Source of the DNA: Paracoccus hibiscisoli
GTDB taxonomy: Bacteria > Pseudomonadota > Alphaproteobacteria > Rhodobacterales > Rhodobacteraceae
NCBI RefSeq assembly: GCF_005048265.1
Contig: NZ_SUNH01000003.1
Location: 62,001 to 126,000 of the forward strand
Direction: 5' to 3'
DNA length: 64,000 nucleotides
Shown piece by piece: positions 27,609 through 37,235 of the stretch. The notes beneath the pieces are model-generated. The model saw only the letters and a list, made by a program, of their open reading frames with translations, made no database searches and was not told the origin of the DNA. The number at the start of each line of letters is the position of its first letter. Positions within the stretch are counted from its first letter, which is position 1. A program made the position numbers and the translations under genes.

Positions 27609-28113
27609 CCAGCGGCCGGCCGGCCTGTTCCCAGGCATCGGTGCCGCCGGGGAACCACAGCACCGGGTCGAACCCCCATTCGACGGCGCGGCGCGCGGCG
27701 TTCCAGCTCATCCAGCAATCGGCGCGGCAAAAGATCACCAGCGGGCGGTCGGGATCGTCCTGTTGGGCACGGGTCAGGCCGTCGCGCAGCCGCGCCTCCT
27801 CGGCCGGGGCCAGCGCCTGATAGCCGGTGTTCCACAGCCACAGCGCGCCGGGGATGGTCTGGTGCGGGGGCTCGTTCCACAGGGTGCCTTCGGGCAGACC
27901 CTCGGGGCGGGCCTTGCGCGGCATCGCGTCCACGAAGGCCGCGCCCGCCTCGTGCAGGGCCACGGCCTCGTCGATGCCGATGACCTGCGCGCCGGTCAGG
28001 GTCGCGGGGACCGGCGCGCGATAGGGCTCTCCGCGATAGGTGTCGGGCTCGGGCACCGTCTGTGCCCAGGCGGCGGGTGCCAGCAACAGCGCCAGGACCG
28101 CCGCACGGATCAT
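27583..28113 (-). CDS. Rhodanese-like protein with CxxCW motif, PQQ-dependent catabolism-associated
   Basis: A 176-residue secreted protein. Start ATG 28113 overlaps the xoxJ stop by 4 nt and yields a signal peptide (MIRAAVLALLLAPAAWA). The rhodanese-like fold has the active-site loop LVIFCRADCWMSWNAARRA, the C-x-x-C-W motif that defines the PQQ-associated subfamily, and ends WFPGGTDAWEQAGRPL. The two Cys may do thiol-disulfide chemistry in the periplasm, but the true reaction is unknown. It is last in the xoxF-cycB-xoxJ operon and overlaps the convergent propeller gene. Confidence 0.83.
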   Translation of the reverse strand: MIRAAVLALLLAPAAWAQTVPEPDTYRGEPYRAPVPATLTGAQVIGIDEAVALHEAGAAFVDAMPRKARPEGLPEGTLWNEPPHQTIPGALWLWNTGYQALAPAEEARLRDGLTRAQQDDPDRPLVIFCRADCWMSWNAARRAVEWGFDPVLWFPGGTDAWEQAGRPLVIADPVAP

Positions 28114-28925
28114 GGCAACAGCGCCTTGCCGTAATCGTCGACCAGCGGCACCCCGGCCTCGTGCAGGATGTCGTTGATGGCATCCTGGTTGCGGCGGATC
28201 AGGCTGTTCAGCTCGCGCTTCCATTCCTGCTCCTCCATGCGCACGCCCATGGTGATGCGATAGAACAGGCGCGGATTGGCCTCTTCGTGCAGCAGCGGCG
28301 TGAACTGCAGGTCGGGGTCGTCCTTGACGCGCGGCCCGGCCAGCGGGCCCCACATGACCGCGGCGCCCATCTCTCCGCTGCGGACACCCTCCAGCAGATC
28401 GCCCATCGGGTCCTCGACCCGGCGGTCGACGAACAGATCGACGCCGCGCATGTTGGGGGCCAGCCCCGCCCGGGCCAGATGCGTGGCGGGCGGCGTGCCC
28501 GCGACCACGCCGATGCCGTGATCCTTGAGCGCCGGGTCGGTCAGCCGGTCCACCTGCGCCAGGGGACCGTCGCGGCGCGTCACGATGCCATAGACCGAGG
28601 TGTAGTAATGATTGGTGTTCTGGACCAGCTCATCGCCCTGGGCATAGCCGATCACCACGTCGCAGGTCCCCATCCGCAGGGTCCGCTGGATAAAGCCCAT
28701 GCCCGAGGGAAACCAGCTGTAGGTGACGGGCAGGCCCAGCGTCTGGCCCACGAACTCCGCCAGACGGTTCTCAAAGCCGGTGCCGTCGCGGTCCGACATG
28801 GGCGCGTTGGCCGGGTCCGCGCAGACCCGGAACTGCGTGGTCGAGCGTAGGTCGGCGACCTGCGCCGTCACGGGGCTGGCCAGCATCCCCGCGATCAGCC
28901 CCAGGACGCCGATGCAGCGCCGCAT
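28110..28925 (-). CDS. xoxJ: XoxJ, quinoprotein dehydrogenase-associated solute-binding-like protein
   Basis: A 271-residue protein with signal peptide (MRRCIGVLGLIAGMLASPVTAQ). It has a type-3 solute-binding fold (FRVCADPANAPMSDRDGTGFENRLAEFVGQTLGLPVTYSWFP; VVAGTPPATHLARAGL), the pattern of MxaJ/XoxJ proteins. These are encoded beside methanol dehydrogenases, and current work suggests XoxJ helps activate XoxF rather than import a solute. Start ATG 28925 directly abuts the cytochrome stop (TGATG) and the stop overlaps the rhodanese ATG, so it is tightly coupled. Confidence 0.86.
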   Translation of the reverse strand: MRRCIGVLGLIAGMLASPVTAQVADLRSTTQFRVCADPANAPMSDRDGTGFENRLAEFVGQTLGLPVTYSWFPSGMGFIQRTLRMGTCDVVIGYAQGDELVQNTNHYYTSVYGIVTRRDGPLAQVDRLTDPALKDHGIGVVAGTPPATHLARAGLAPNMRGVDLFVDRRVEDPMGDLLEGVRSGEMGAAVMWGPLAGPRVKDDPDLQFTPLLHEEANPRLFYRITMGVRMEEQEWKRELNSLIRRNQDAINDILHEAGVPLVDDYGKALLP

Positions 28926-29470
28926 CAGCTGGACATGCAGGAATCTTCCTGCGCCGTGTAATCCTCGGATTTGTCGGCCCGTTCGGCGGGGCGTCCGCGC
29001 CCGATCGTGTCGGTGCCATGCGCCAGCAGATAGACATAGATGTCGTCGATATAGCACCAGACGTTCTTGTTGGTGCCAAAGGCCGGCATGACCGAGTTCG
29101 TGCCCTGTTTGCCCGAGGCCACAACCTGCATGAAGTCATAATAGTCCATCCGCAGCACGGAATTCTTCAGCGCCGGCGCATAGGTCGACCCTTCGCCATC
29201 GGGGCCGTGGCAGACATGGCATTCCGCGTGATAGCGACGGAACCCGTTGAAGGTCGCGAAATCGACCACGCCGTCCTCGACGTTGAAGGTCGGGATGCCC
29301 TCGGCATTGCGCCAGCGGCCGTCCATCTCCTCGACGGGGGTCATGTCCTGGCCGTTCGCCAGGACCATGTCACCCTCGGCAGCCTCGGGGGCCGTTTCAG
29401 TCTGCGCCAGGGCCATGCCGGCCAGGGACGCACCCAGGACCAGCGCCGTGAGGCTGGTGATGGCTTTCAT
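28925..29470 (-). CDS. cycB: Cytochrome c (c553i/XoxG-type electron acceptor of XoxF)
   Basis: A 181-residue secreted monoheme cytochrome c. A signal peptide ends near residue 22 (GMALAQ). The heme site is C84-H-V-C87-H88 (ECHVCHGPDG), with a likely axial Met at M128 in SVMPAFG. The acidic N-terminal mature part and Cys residues near the C-terminus (NVWCYID, SCMSS) resemble Paracoccus cytochrome c553i, encoded beside xoxF. It should take electrons from XoxF-bound PQQ and pass them to the respiratory chain. A pair of hairpins separates it from xoxF. Confidence 0.87.
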   Translation of the reverse strand: MKAITSLTALVLGASLAGMALAQTETAPEAAEGDMVLANGQDMTPVEEMDGRWRNAEGIPTFNVEDGVVDFATFNGFRRYHAECHVCHGPDGEGSTYAPALKNSVLRMDYYDFMQVVASGKQGTNSVMPAFGTNKNVWCYIDDIYVYLLAHGTDTIGRGRPAERADKSEDYTAQEDSCMSS

Positions 29471-29490
29471 GTCGGAAGTCCTCCCAAAGT

Positions 29491-29536
29491 CGTCTGTCTC
29501 CTCAGACGGTTCCGCCCCAGTCTAATGCTGGGGCGG
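29491..29536 (-). terminator. Tandem hairpins between xoxF and cycB
   Basis: Stem 1: CCGCCCCAG (29512-29520) with CTGGGGCGG (29528-29536), 9 bp, 7-nt loop. Stem 2: CGTCTG (29491-29496) with CAGACG (29503-29508), 6-nt loop. Neither is followed by a U-run in the transcribed direction, so they more likely stabilise xoxF mRNA or attenuate than fully terminate. Confidence 0.6.
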
Positions 29537-29567
29537 CGCCATCAAAGGTCACGCTTGCGTATCCGGG

Positions 29568-29584
29568 CCCAAAGTATGAGGCGG
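29568..29584 (-). promoter_or_regulatory. Candidate methylotrophy regulator site, copy 2
   Basis: Minus strand CCGCCTCATACTTTGGG, 98 bp upstream of the cycB start and just after the xoxF stop. 15 of 17 bases match the copy at 25544. It may allow cycB its own promoter. Confidence 0.5.
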
Positions 29585-29598
29585 CCCGGCTGCCGGTC

Positions 29599-31401
29599 TC
29601 AGTTCGGCAGTTCGAACACGGTCAGCTGACCGCCCAGTTCGGTATAGTCGCTCAGCGCGGCATAGCCGCCCACGGCGCCCAGACCGTCATTGGGGTTGGT
29701 CAGACCGGCCGCCAGACCGATTCCGGCCCATCCGCCGACACCCGACAGAACGGCGATGTACTGCTTGCCGTCATGCTCGTAGGTCATCGTGTTGCCGATG
29801 ATGCCCGACGGCGTCTTGAAGCTGTACAGCTCCTCTCCGGTCTCGGCATCGACGGCCTTCAGAAAGCCCTCCAGCGTGCCGTAGAAGACCACGTCGCCCG
29901 CGGTCGCCAGAGCGCCAGACCAGACCGAGAACTGCTCGGGCAGGGACCACTTGATCTCACCCGCGACGGCGTCCCAGGCGATGAAGTTGCCCATGCCGCC
30001 ATGGCTGTCGGGGGCCGGATACATCGACAGGGTCGCGCCGACATACGGCTGGCCCGCAGTATAGGCCACGCGGAACGGCTCATAGTCCATGCAGACGTGG
30101 TTGGTCGGGACGTAGAACAGGCCGGTCTTGGGCGAATAGGACGCCGGCTGCTGGTCCTTGGTTCCCAGGGCCGCCGGGCAGACGCCGGTGGTGTTCACAT
30201 CCTCGCCGTTCTGGGCGGTCGAGTATTCGGCCACGACCATCGGACGGCCATAGGTGTCCGAATCGGGGTTCATGTCGACTTCGGTGGCCCAGTTCACCGC
30301 CGGGTCGAACTTTTCGGCGACCAGCAGCTCTCCGGTCTCGCGGTCCAGCGTATAGGCGAAACCGTTGCGGTCGAAGTTCACCAGCAGCTTGCGCATCTGG
30401 CCGTCGATTTCCTTGTCGACCAGGATGTTCTCGTTGACGCCGTCATAGTCCCATTCGTCATGGGGCGTCTTCTGATAGAACCACTTGGCCTCTCCAGTAT
30501 CGGCATCGCGGGCCATGATCGTCATGGACCAGCGGTTGTCGCCCGGACGCTGGCTGGGGTTCCAGGTCGAGGGGTTGCCGGTGCCGTAATAGACCAGGTT
30601 CAGGTCCGGGTCATAGCTGAACCAGCCCCAGGTCGAACCGCCGCCGATCTTCCACTGATCGCCTTCCCAGCTGTTCAGAGAGCTGTCCGCGCCGACCGGC
30701 TGGCCCAGATGCATGGTGGTCTCGGGGTTGACCAGCATCTCGTCGTCGGGGCCGGTGGAATAGGCCTTCCACGCCTCGGTGCCGTCCGCCAGGTTATAGG
30801 CGGTGATGCGGCCGCGCACGCCGTATTCGCCGCCCGACACGCCTACCAGGACCTTGTCGCCCACGGGCATCACGGTCGCGGTGTTGGTCTCTCCAATGGC
30901 CGGATCGCCGGTCTGGACCGACCATTTCACTTCGCCGGTCTTGGCGTCCAGCGCCAGCAGCGTGGTGTCGGCCTGGTGGCTGATGATCATGCCGTCCGCA
31001 TAGGCTGGGCCGCGATAGACGGTGTCACAGCACATGACCGCGATGACCTCGGGGTCCTGCTGGGGGGTGTGGCGCCACAGGATCTTGCCGTTGTCGTTCA
31101 GGTCCAGCGCAAAGATATTGTTGGGGAACGGCGTGTGGACATACATGACGTTGTCGACCACCAGCGGACCACCCTCATGGCCGCGCAGCACGCCGGTCGA
31201 AAAGGTCCAGGCGACGCGCAGGTCGCCGACGTTGTCGCGGTTGATCTGGTCCAGTTCGGAATAACGTTGGTTGGCATAGTCGCCGGTCTGGATCGCCCAT
31301 TGCGCCGAATTGCCCGTCTCGGTCAGGACGCTTTCGTTGGCATAGGCCGATACGCCCGTCATCAGCAGCGCGATCGCCGCGCTGTTCAAGAGATTTTTCA
31401 T
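29599..31401 (-). CDS. xoxF: Lanthanide-dependent PQQ methanol dehydrogenase XoxF
   Basis: A 600-residue periplasmic quinoprotein oxidising methanol to formaldehyde. ATG 31401 has GGAGG 10 nt upstream and gives a signal peptide of about 22 residues; the frame upstream is not coding. C124-C125 (VMCCDT) form the vicinal disulfide over PQQ. Predicted metal/PQQ ligands are E192 (GGEYG), N276 (GTGNPST), catalytic D318 and the extra D320 in EWDYDG; this second Asp marks XoxF-type, lanthanide-binding enzymes, whereas MxaF has Ala there. W-repeat propeller motifs recur along the chain. Followed by cycB, xoxJ and the rhodanese; no mxaI small subunit is seen. Confidence 0.95.
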   Translation of the reverse strand: MKNLLNSAAIALLMTGVSAYANESVLTETGNSAQWAIQTGDYANQRYSELDQINRDNVGDLRVAWTFSTGVLRGHEGGPLVVDNVMYVHTPFPNNIFALDLNDNGKILWRHTPQQDPEVIAVMCCDTVYRGPAYADGMIISHQADTTLLALDAKTGEVKWSVQTGDPAIGETNTATVMPVGDKVLVGVSGGEYGVRGRITAYNLADGTEAWKAYSTGPDDEMLVNPETTMHLGQPVGADSSLNSWEGDQWKIGGGSTWGWFSYDPDLNLVYYGTGNPSTWNPSQRPGDNRWSMTIMARDADTGEAKWFYQKTPHDEWDYDGVNENILVDKEIDGQMRKLLVNFDRNGFAYTLDRETGELLVAEKFDPAVNWATEVDMNPDSDTYGRPMVVAEYSTAQNGEDVNTTGVCPAALGTKDQQPASYSPKTGLFYVPTNHVCMDYEPFRVAYTAGQPYVGATLSMYPAPDSHGGMGNFIAWDAVAGEIKWSLPEQFSVWSGALATAGDVVFYGTLEGFLKAVDAETGEELYSFKTPSGIIGNTMTYEHDGKQYIAVLSGVGGWAGIGLAAGLTNPNDGLGAVGGYAALSDYTELGGQLTVFELPN

Positions 31402-31503
31402 AGAGTGCTCCTCCGCTCCCTGGATGCAGCGCCGCAGGTTTCCTCCTCCCGCGGCAGTCCATGTCCAAGTAGTTGGTCGGGCACCCCCTTGCGTCAATCG
31501 CGG

Positions 31504-31547
31504 CCCCTGCCCTTTGCCCCTAAAGTCTTATGGGAAAACGGCAGGGG
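31504..31547 (-). promoter_or_regulatory. Inverted repeat and motif copy in the xoxF upstream region
   Basis: Arms CCCCTGCC (31504-31511) and GGCAGGGG (31540-31547) enclose, on the minus strand, CCCATAAGACTTTAGGG (31518-31534), a weaker relative of the 17-bp motif at 25544 and 29568. It lies about 117 bp upstream of the xoxF ATG. It could be a xoxF regulator site or a terminator hairpin for fghA. Confidence 0.4.
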
Positions 31548-31571
31548 TGACGGGAATGTTCGGCAATCGGT

Positions 31572-32405
31572 TCAGACCAGCTGTTCGGCGTGCCAGAACA
31601 CATGGTCGGCCATGAAGCTCTGCACGAAGAAGTAGCTGTGGTCGTAGCCCGGATGCATGCGGAACTGACCGGGCTGGCGGCGTGCCATCATCGCATGCGC
31701 CAACGATTCGGGACGCAGCAGGTCCAGGAACTGATCGTTGGCGCCTTGGTCGATCAGCACCTCTCCGGGATAGCCGCGTTCGGTCATCAGCAGCGTCGCG
31801 TCATGGGCGCGCCAGCTGTCCCGATCCTCGCCCAGATAGGCGGTGAACTGCTTGCGGCCCCAGTCCGATTCCGTCGGATTGGCGATGGGCGAGAAGGCCG
31901 AGACCGATTTGTAGCGGTCGGGATGGGTCATCGCGATTGTCAGCGCGCCATGCCCGCCCATCGAATGGCCGGTGATGCCCATGGCGTCGGCGTCGATGGC
32001 AAAGTTATCCGCGACCAGCTCGGGCAGTTCGGCGGTGATGTAATCCCACATGCGGAAATGCGGCTTCCACGGGTCCTGGGTGGCATTGACGTAAAAGCCC
32101 GCCCCCTGGCCCAGGTCATAGGCCTCGTCATTGGCCACGCCCTCGCCGCGGGGCGAGGTGTCGGGAAAGATGATGGCGAGGCCGGCCTCGTCGCACCATT
32201 GCTGGGCGGCGGCCTTGGTCATCGCGTTCTCGTGGTTGCAGGTCAGGCCCGACAGGTACCACAGCACCGGCACGCGCCCGTGCAGCGCCAGTTCGGGCAG
32301 GTAGACCGCAAAGGTCATGTCGGTGCCGGTCGCCTGCGATGCGTGGCGATAGACGCCCTGGGTGCCGCCAAAGCTGCGGGTTTCGGACAGTGTCTCAAGG
32401 CTCAT
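31572..32405 (-). CDS. fghA: S-formylglutathione hydrolase
   Basis: A 277-residue esterase-D type alpha/beta hydrolase that splits S-formylglutathione to formate and glutathione, the last step of the glutathione formaldehyde pathway. The nucleophile Ser lies in GITGHSMGGHGALT; the family-specific SGLTCNHENAMTKAAAQQWCDEAGL, FPDTSPRGEGV and PGYDHSYFFVQSFMADH (catalytic His) are present. Normal length. It overlaps the GNAT gene upstream by 11 nt and precedes xoxF by about 170 bp. Confidence 0.95.
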   Translation of the reverse strand: MSLETLSETRSFGGTQGVYRHASQATGTDMTFAVYLPELALHGRVPVLWYLSGLTCNHENAMTKAAAQQWCDEAGLAIIFPDTSPRGEGVANDEAYDLGQGAGFYVNATQDPWKPHFRMWDYITAELPELVADNFAIDADAMGITGHSMGGHGALTIAMTHPDRYKSVSAFSPIANPTESDWGRKQFTAYLGEDRDSWRAHDATLLMTERGYPGEVLIDQGANDQFLDLLRPESLAHAMMARRQPGQFRMHPGYDHSYFFVQSFMADHVFWHAEQLV

Positions 32406-32916
32406 CGGTGTCTCCCTTCAGGGTGTGGAACATGACCAGCGCATCGACCGGCCCGTACTGGGGATGAAGAAACGCGCCCGGCAGGCGGCCCACAACCTCA
32501 AACCCGGCCTTCTGCCACAAATGGACGGCATCGGCATTGGTGGACACGACGAAATTGAACTGCATCGCGCGGAAGCCCTGTCCCGCAGCCCAGGATTTCG
32601 CGTGATCGACCAACGCACGCGCCACGCCCCGGCCGCGGGCATCGGGATGGGTGGCGAACGAGGCGTTGGCGACATGCGACCCGCCCGCCGGACGGTTCGC
32701 GCCGACATGGCTGGTGCCCAGAATGCGCCCGTCCGCGACCGCCACGAAGGCGGAAAAGGGGGCTGCGAACCAGTCGCGGATCGCCTCGTCCCGGTCGACG
32801 TCGCGGGGCATGCAATAGGTCTCTCCCGCGCGATAGACGGGGCGCAGGATGTCCCAGATGGCGTCGTGGTCGTCCGGTCTGGCGGGGCGGATCGCCACCC
32901 CGCCAGACCCGCTCAT
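32395..32916 (-). CDS. GNAT-family N-acetyltransferase
   Basis: A 173-residue protein starting AIRPARPDDHDAIWDILRPV. It has the acetyl-CoA loop HPDARGRGVARALVDHAKSWA (R-G-x-G-x-A) and HLWQKAGFEVVGRLPGAF, all hallmarks of the GNAT fold. The acceptor is unknown; possibilities are an amino acid, an antibiotic or a ribosomal protein. It is sandwiched with overlaps between the ClpP-like gene (4 nt) and fghA (11 nt), so it is co-transcribed with formaldehyde detoxification; whether that has meaning is unclear. Confidence 0.85.
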   Translation of the reverse strand: MSGSGGVAIRPARPDDHDAIWDILRPVYRAGETYCMPRDVDRDEAIRDWFAAPFSAFVAVADGRILGTSHVGANRPAGGSHVANASFATHPDARGRGVARALVDHAKSWAAGQGFRAMQFNFVVSTNADAVHLWQKAGFEVVGRLPGAFLHPQYGPVDALVMFHTLKGDTDEP

Positions 32917-33551
32917 TTCAGGTCGTCCACGGTGCGGATGATCTGGCCCAGCAGGCCGTAATCCAGCGCCTCCTTGGTGTTCAGCCAGAAGTCGCGCTGC
33001 GTGTCCTTTTCGATGCGCTCGATGGACTGGCCGGTCGCCTCGGCAAAGATCTGGTTCAGGCGGTCGCGCATCAGGCGCACCTGTTCCGCCTGGATCATCA
33101 TGTCCGACGACGTGCCGCCGATCCCGCCCGAGGGCTGGTGGATCAGGAACCGCGTGTTGGGCAGGCAGTAGCGGTTTTCCTTTTTCGCCGCGACAAAGAT
33201 CAGCGCGCCGGCAGAGGCCACCCAGCCCGAGCCGATGGTGCGCACGGTGGGGCGGATGAACTTGATCACGTCATGGATCATGTCGCCCGATTCCACATGC
33301 CCGCCGGGGGACGAGATCAGCATGTTGATCGGCTTGTCGCTTTCCTCGGCCAGGGCCAGCAGGTGGGCCACGGTGCGCTGCGCCAGCTTGTCGTTGATGG
33401 CGCCCGCCACGATGACCGTGCGCGACTTGAAGTACAGCTTGCCGATCTTGTCGCCCTCGGGCAGGCCCAGGCCGCCATCCTTGTCGCCCTTGGGCTGGCG
33501 GTCGTCGTCTTCCTCGTGATCGTCGTCGTCGTCCAGCCACTGGTGGCGCAT
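32913..33551 (-). CDS. ClpP-like serine protease subunit with acidic N-terminus
   Basis: A 212-residue member of the ClpP/crotonase-like protease clan. Likely triad: S113 in GWVASAGAL, H138 in FLIHQPSGG and D183 in EKDTQRDFW. Canonical ClpP has GQAASMGA at the nucleophile and YxxIHQP at the His; here GSGWVASAGALIFVAA is divergent. The first 17 residues are extraordinarily acidic (DDDDDHEEDDD). It may be a second, specialised ClpP or form mixed rings with the housekeeping copy. Good ribosome site (AAGGAG). Located between flhA and the GNAT/fghA genes. Confidence 0.82.
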   Translation of the reverse strand: MRHQWLDDDDDHEEDDDRQPKGDKDGGLGLPEGDKIGKLYFKSRTVIVAGAINDKLAQRTVAHLLALAEESDKPINMLISSPGGHVESGDMIHDVIKFIRPTVRTIGSGWVASAGALIFVAAKKENRYCLPNTRFLIHQPSGGIGGTSSDMMIQAEQVRLMRDRLNQIFAEATGQSIERIEKDTQRDFWLNTKEALDYGLLGQIIRTVDDLK

Positions 33552-33633
33552 GGGCCTGCTCCTTCGTTCATTCTTATGGCGACGGCGGGGCGCGCGGGCC
33601 CCGCCGTTCTTTTACCTAAGCAGCCATGAAGGA

Positions 33634-34764
<1,131 letters not shown>

Positions 34765-34805
34765 GAATATTCTCCTGTTCCCTCTTGGGCGTATCGGTCA
34801 GGGCG

Positions 34806-34829
34806 AAGGGGCCGACGGTGCGGCCCCTT
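34806..34829 (-). terminator. Hairpin downstream of gfa
   Basis: AAGGGGCCG (34806-34814) pairs with CGGCCCCTT (34821-34829), a 9-bp stem with a 6-nt loop, 31-54 nt after the gfa stop. No U-run follows, so it may attenuate rather than end transcription into flhA. Confidence 0.55.
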
Positions 34830-34859
34830 GGCGGTTCTTCCAGCGGCACGCGCATGCCG

Positions 34860-35444
34860 TCAAGCAGGCAGCGCGCCCGCACGTTTGGCGACATGGGTCG
34901 CGATCGCGTCCATCAGCGGTGGGGACAGCGCATCATAGGGGTCCAGCCCAAGCTCGCGCAGGCGCGACCGGATGCCGTCCATCCGCGACGGATCGACCCC
35001 CGATTCGATGACCGAGCTGACAAAGGCCGCGAATTCGGGCGCCGACCAGCCCGCATCGCCGGACAGTTCGGTATGCACGAAATCGAGGCCATAGAACGGA
35101 TGGTCCTTGTTTTCGATCCGGCCATACATGTGAACGCCGCAGTCGCGGCAGCGATGTCGCTGGATGGCGGCAGAGGCATCGACCACCTCCAGCTTGTCGG
35201 CGCCCTCCAGCACCTCGACCGCATCGCGGGACACGACCGCGATCTGGCTGAACACCGCGTCATCGGGCTTCCAGCATTTCGTGCAGCCGCAGACGTGGTT
35301 ATGGGCGGTCTGTGCGCCGACCCGGACGCGGACCGGATTCGTGGCACAATGACAGGACAGCACGCCGCCCGAGAATCCCGGACTGCCTTTCGCGATGCCG
35401 TGATCGACGGCAGGGTGGATATGGACACCTTCAGTGCTGGTCAT
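34860..35444 (-). CDS. gfa: Glutathione-dependent formaldehyde-activating enzyme
   Basis: A 194-residue zinc protein that speeds condensation of formaldehyde with glutathione to S-hydroxymethylglutathione. Cys-rich zinc motifs are [16 protein letters not shown] and [13 protein letters not shown]. The C-terminus ([42 protein letters not shown]) closely resembles the Paracoccus enzyme as I recall it, and the length matches. ATG 35444 has AGGAGGGG upstream; the adjacent ATG 35447 is too close to it. First gene of the formaldehyde set, upstream of flhA. Confidence 0.94.
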   Translation of the reverse strand: MTSTEGVHIHPAVDHGIAKGSPGFSGGVLSCHCATNPVRVRVGAQTAHNHVCGCTKCWKPDDAVFSQIAVVSRDAVEVLEGADKLEVVDASAAIQRHRCRDCGVHMYGRIENKDHPFYGLDFVHTELSGDAGWSAPEFAAFVSSVIESGVDPSRMDGIRSRLRELGLDPYDALSPPLMDAIATHVAKRAGALPA

Positions 35445-35525
35445 CATCCCCTCCTCTGGCTGACCGGATGTGACCAAGCGTCGCGCCATCGGGAATGATC
35501 GGCAAGTCAGCGGAAGGTGGTAGCA

Positions 35526-35545
35526 GCCCGGCCGCGTGGCCGGGC
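35526..35545 (-). terminator. Terminator-like hairpin after grpE
   Basis: GCCCGGCC (35526-35533) and GGCCGGGC (35538-35545), a perfect 8-bp stem with loop GCGT, placed 12-31 nt beyond the grpE stop. No clear U-run. Likely separates hrcA-grpE from gfa. Confidence 0.6.
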
Positions 35546-35556
35546 CGCGGGGCCCT

Positions 35557-36087
35557 TTAGCTGGCGGGCGTGGACGACACGCCGACCTTGGCCGGGCGCA
35601 GCAGGCGGTCATGCAGCATGAAGCCGTTATCCATCACCTGGATGATGTGGCCCGCGACGGTGCCGGGGACCGGGGCCTCGAACATGGCCTCGTGATGGGT
35701 GGGGTCGAACTTGTCGCCCGGCTCGGGGCGGATGATGGTGATGCCGTGCTTGGTGAAGACGTTGGACAGCTCGCGCAGGGTCAGCTCGACCCCCTCGATC
35801 AGGGCGGCGGCGGCGGTACGCTGCTCCTCGCCCGCGGCGTCCAGCGCGCGGGTCAGGGCGTCATGCACCGGCAGCAGGTCGCGCGCCAGACGCGATCCGC
35901 CGTAATTCTCGGCGTCGCGGCGGTCCTTGTCGGCCCGCTTGCGCGAGTTCTCGGCATCGGCCAGGGCGCGCATCCACTTGTCGCGCATCTCGTCGCGCTC
36001 GGCGGTCAGGCGCGCCAGGGCGTCATCGGGATCGGCCAGCGGGTCGTCCAGAAACTCGTCCATGGGCTGTTCGTTCTGCTCGGTCAT
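35557..36087 (-). CDS. grpE: Nucleotide exchange factor GrpE
   Basis: A 176-residue co-chaperone of DnaK that promotes ADP release. The N-terminal half is acidic and coiled-coil ([42 protein letters not shown]). The C-terminal beta domain has the conserved [59 protein letters not shown]. Length is normal. It begins 6 bp after hrcA on the same strand, a common heat-shock operon. Its dnaK partner is not in the window. Confidence 0.96.
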   Translation of the reverse strand: MTEQNEQPMDEFLDDPLADPDDALARLTAERDEMRDKWMRALADAENSRKRADKDRRDAENYGGSRLARDLLPVHDALTRALDAAGEEQRTAAAALIEGVELTLRELSNVFTKHGITIIRPEPGDKFDPTHHEAMFEAPVPGTVAGHIIQVMDNGFMLHDRLLRPAKVGVSSTPAS

Positions 36088-36093
36088 TTCACT

Positions 36094-37149
36094 TCATCCT
36101 TTCCGGCCGGACAGCACCCGCCCGACCAGTTGCGCGGTATAATCGACGATCGGCACGATCCGGCCGTAATTCAGCCGGGTCGGCCCGATGACACCCACCG
36201 CGCCTACAATTTTCCGGTCGGCATTCATATAGGGTGAAACGACCAGAGCGGAACCCGAAAGTGAAAAAAGCGTGTTTTCCGACCCGATGAAGATGCGCAC
36301 CCCCTCCCCGCGCTCGGTCAGCTCCAGGAATTCGACGATGTCGCGCTTGCGCTCCAGATCGTCGAACAGGATGCGGATGCGGTTCAGATCGGCGGCCTCG
36401 CTGTCCAACAGGTTCGCGCGGCCCCGCACGATCAGGCGCGGATCGGCGGCCTCGGCCCCCCACAGCGCGATGCCCGATTCCACCAGCTCGGCCGCCAGCA
36501 CGTCCAGCTCGCGCCGCCGCGCATTGATCTGCTGGGACAGATGGCCGCGCAGCTCGGCCAAGGTCTTGCCCTCGGCCATGGCGTTGAGGAAATTCCCGGC
36601 CTCGCGCATCGAGGACGGGGTCTGGCCCGGCGGCGGGGTAAAGATGCGGTTCTCCACATGCCCGTCGGCAAAGACCAGCACCACCAGCGCCCGGTCCGGC
36701 CCCAGGCTGACGAATTCGATATGGCGGATCGGCGCCTCGTGCTTGGGCATCAGGACCAGCGAGGCGCCCCGGGTGATCGACGACAGCGCGGTGCTGACCC
36801 GGTCCAGCAGCACCCCGGTTTCGGGGTCGTCATTGCCAAGCGTCTGGTCGATGGCCGCGCGGTCGGTCGAGTTGACGGCGTCGATCTCCATCATGCCGTC
36901 CACGAACAGGCGCAGGCCCATCTGCGAGGGCATCCGCCCGGCCGAGGCATGCGGGCTGTCCAGAAGCCCCATGAACTCAAGGTCCTGCATCACGTTGCGG
37001 ATCGTCGCGGCGCTGACCTTTTCCGACAGCGCGCGGGTCAGCGTGCGCGAGCCCACCGGCTCTCCGGTTTCCAGATAGGATTCGACCACCCGGCGAAACA
37101 CCTCGCGGGAGCGGTCGTTCATCTCGTTCAGCAGCGATTCCTGGGTCAT
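36094..37149 (-). CDS. hrcA: Heat-inducible transcription repressor HrcA
   Basis: A 351-residue repressor of heat-shock genes. N-terminal winged helix: [74 protein letters not shown], the classical HrcA signature. The C-terminal domain ends with ...[62 protein letters not shown]. It normally binds CIRCE inverted repeats, aided by GroEL. No CIRCE is visible in the 86 bp before it, so this operon may not be autorepressed; only a short ACCCC/GGGGT repeat (37165-37178) is there. Confidence 0.96.
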   Translation of the reverse strand: MTQESLLNEMNDRSREVFRRVVESYLETGEPVGSRTLTRALSEKVSAATIRNVMQDLEFMGLLDSPHASAGRMPSQMGLRLFVDGMMEIDAVNSTDRAAIDQTLGNDDPETGVLLDRVSTALSSITRGASLVLMPKHEAPIRHIEFVSLGPDRALVVLVFADGHVENRIFTPPPGQTPSSMREAGNFLNAMAEGKTLAELRGHLSQQINARRRELDVLAAELVESGIALWGAEAADPRLIVRGRANLLDSEAADLNRIRILFDDLERKRDIVEFLELTERGEGVRIFIGSENTLFSLSGSALVVSPYMNADRKIVGAVGVIGPTRLNYGRIVPIVDYTAQLVGRVLSGRKG

Positions 37150-37235
37150 CAGCTCTGTCTTGTGACCCCTGTTGGGGTTGCGTGAGGGGGGCCCCGGGCG
37201 CTATGGGCAGGGGATATTCACGAAAAGGAACAGTC

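Noticed and set aside
29773..31635. 620-residue plus-strand open frame
   Set aside because: Antisense to xoxF, whose active-site residues are intact on the minus strand.
37150..37235. A CIRCE operator before hrcA
   Set aside because: No TTAGCACTC-N9-GAGTGCTAA-like sequence is present; only a 5-bp ACCCC/GGGGT repeat.
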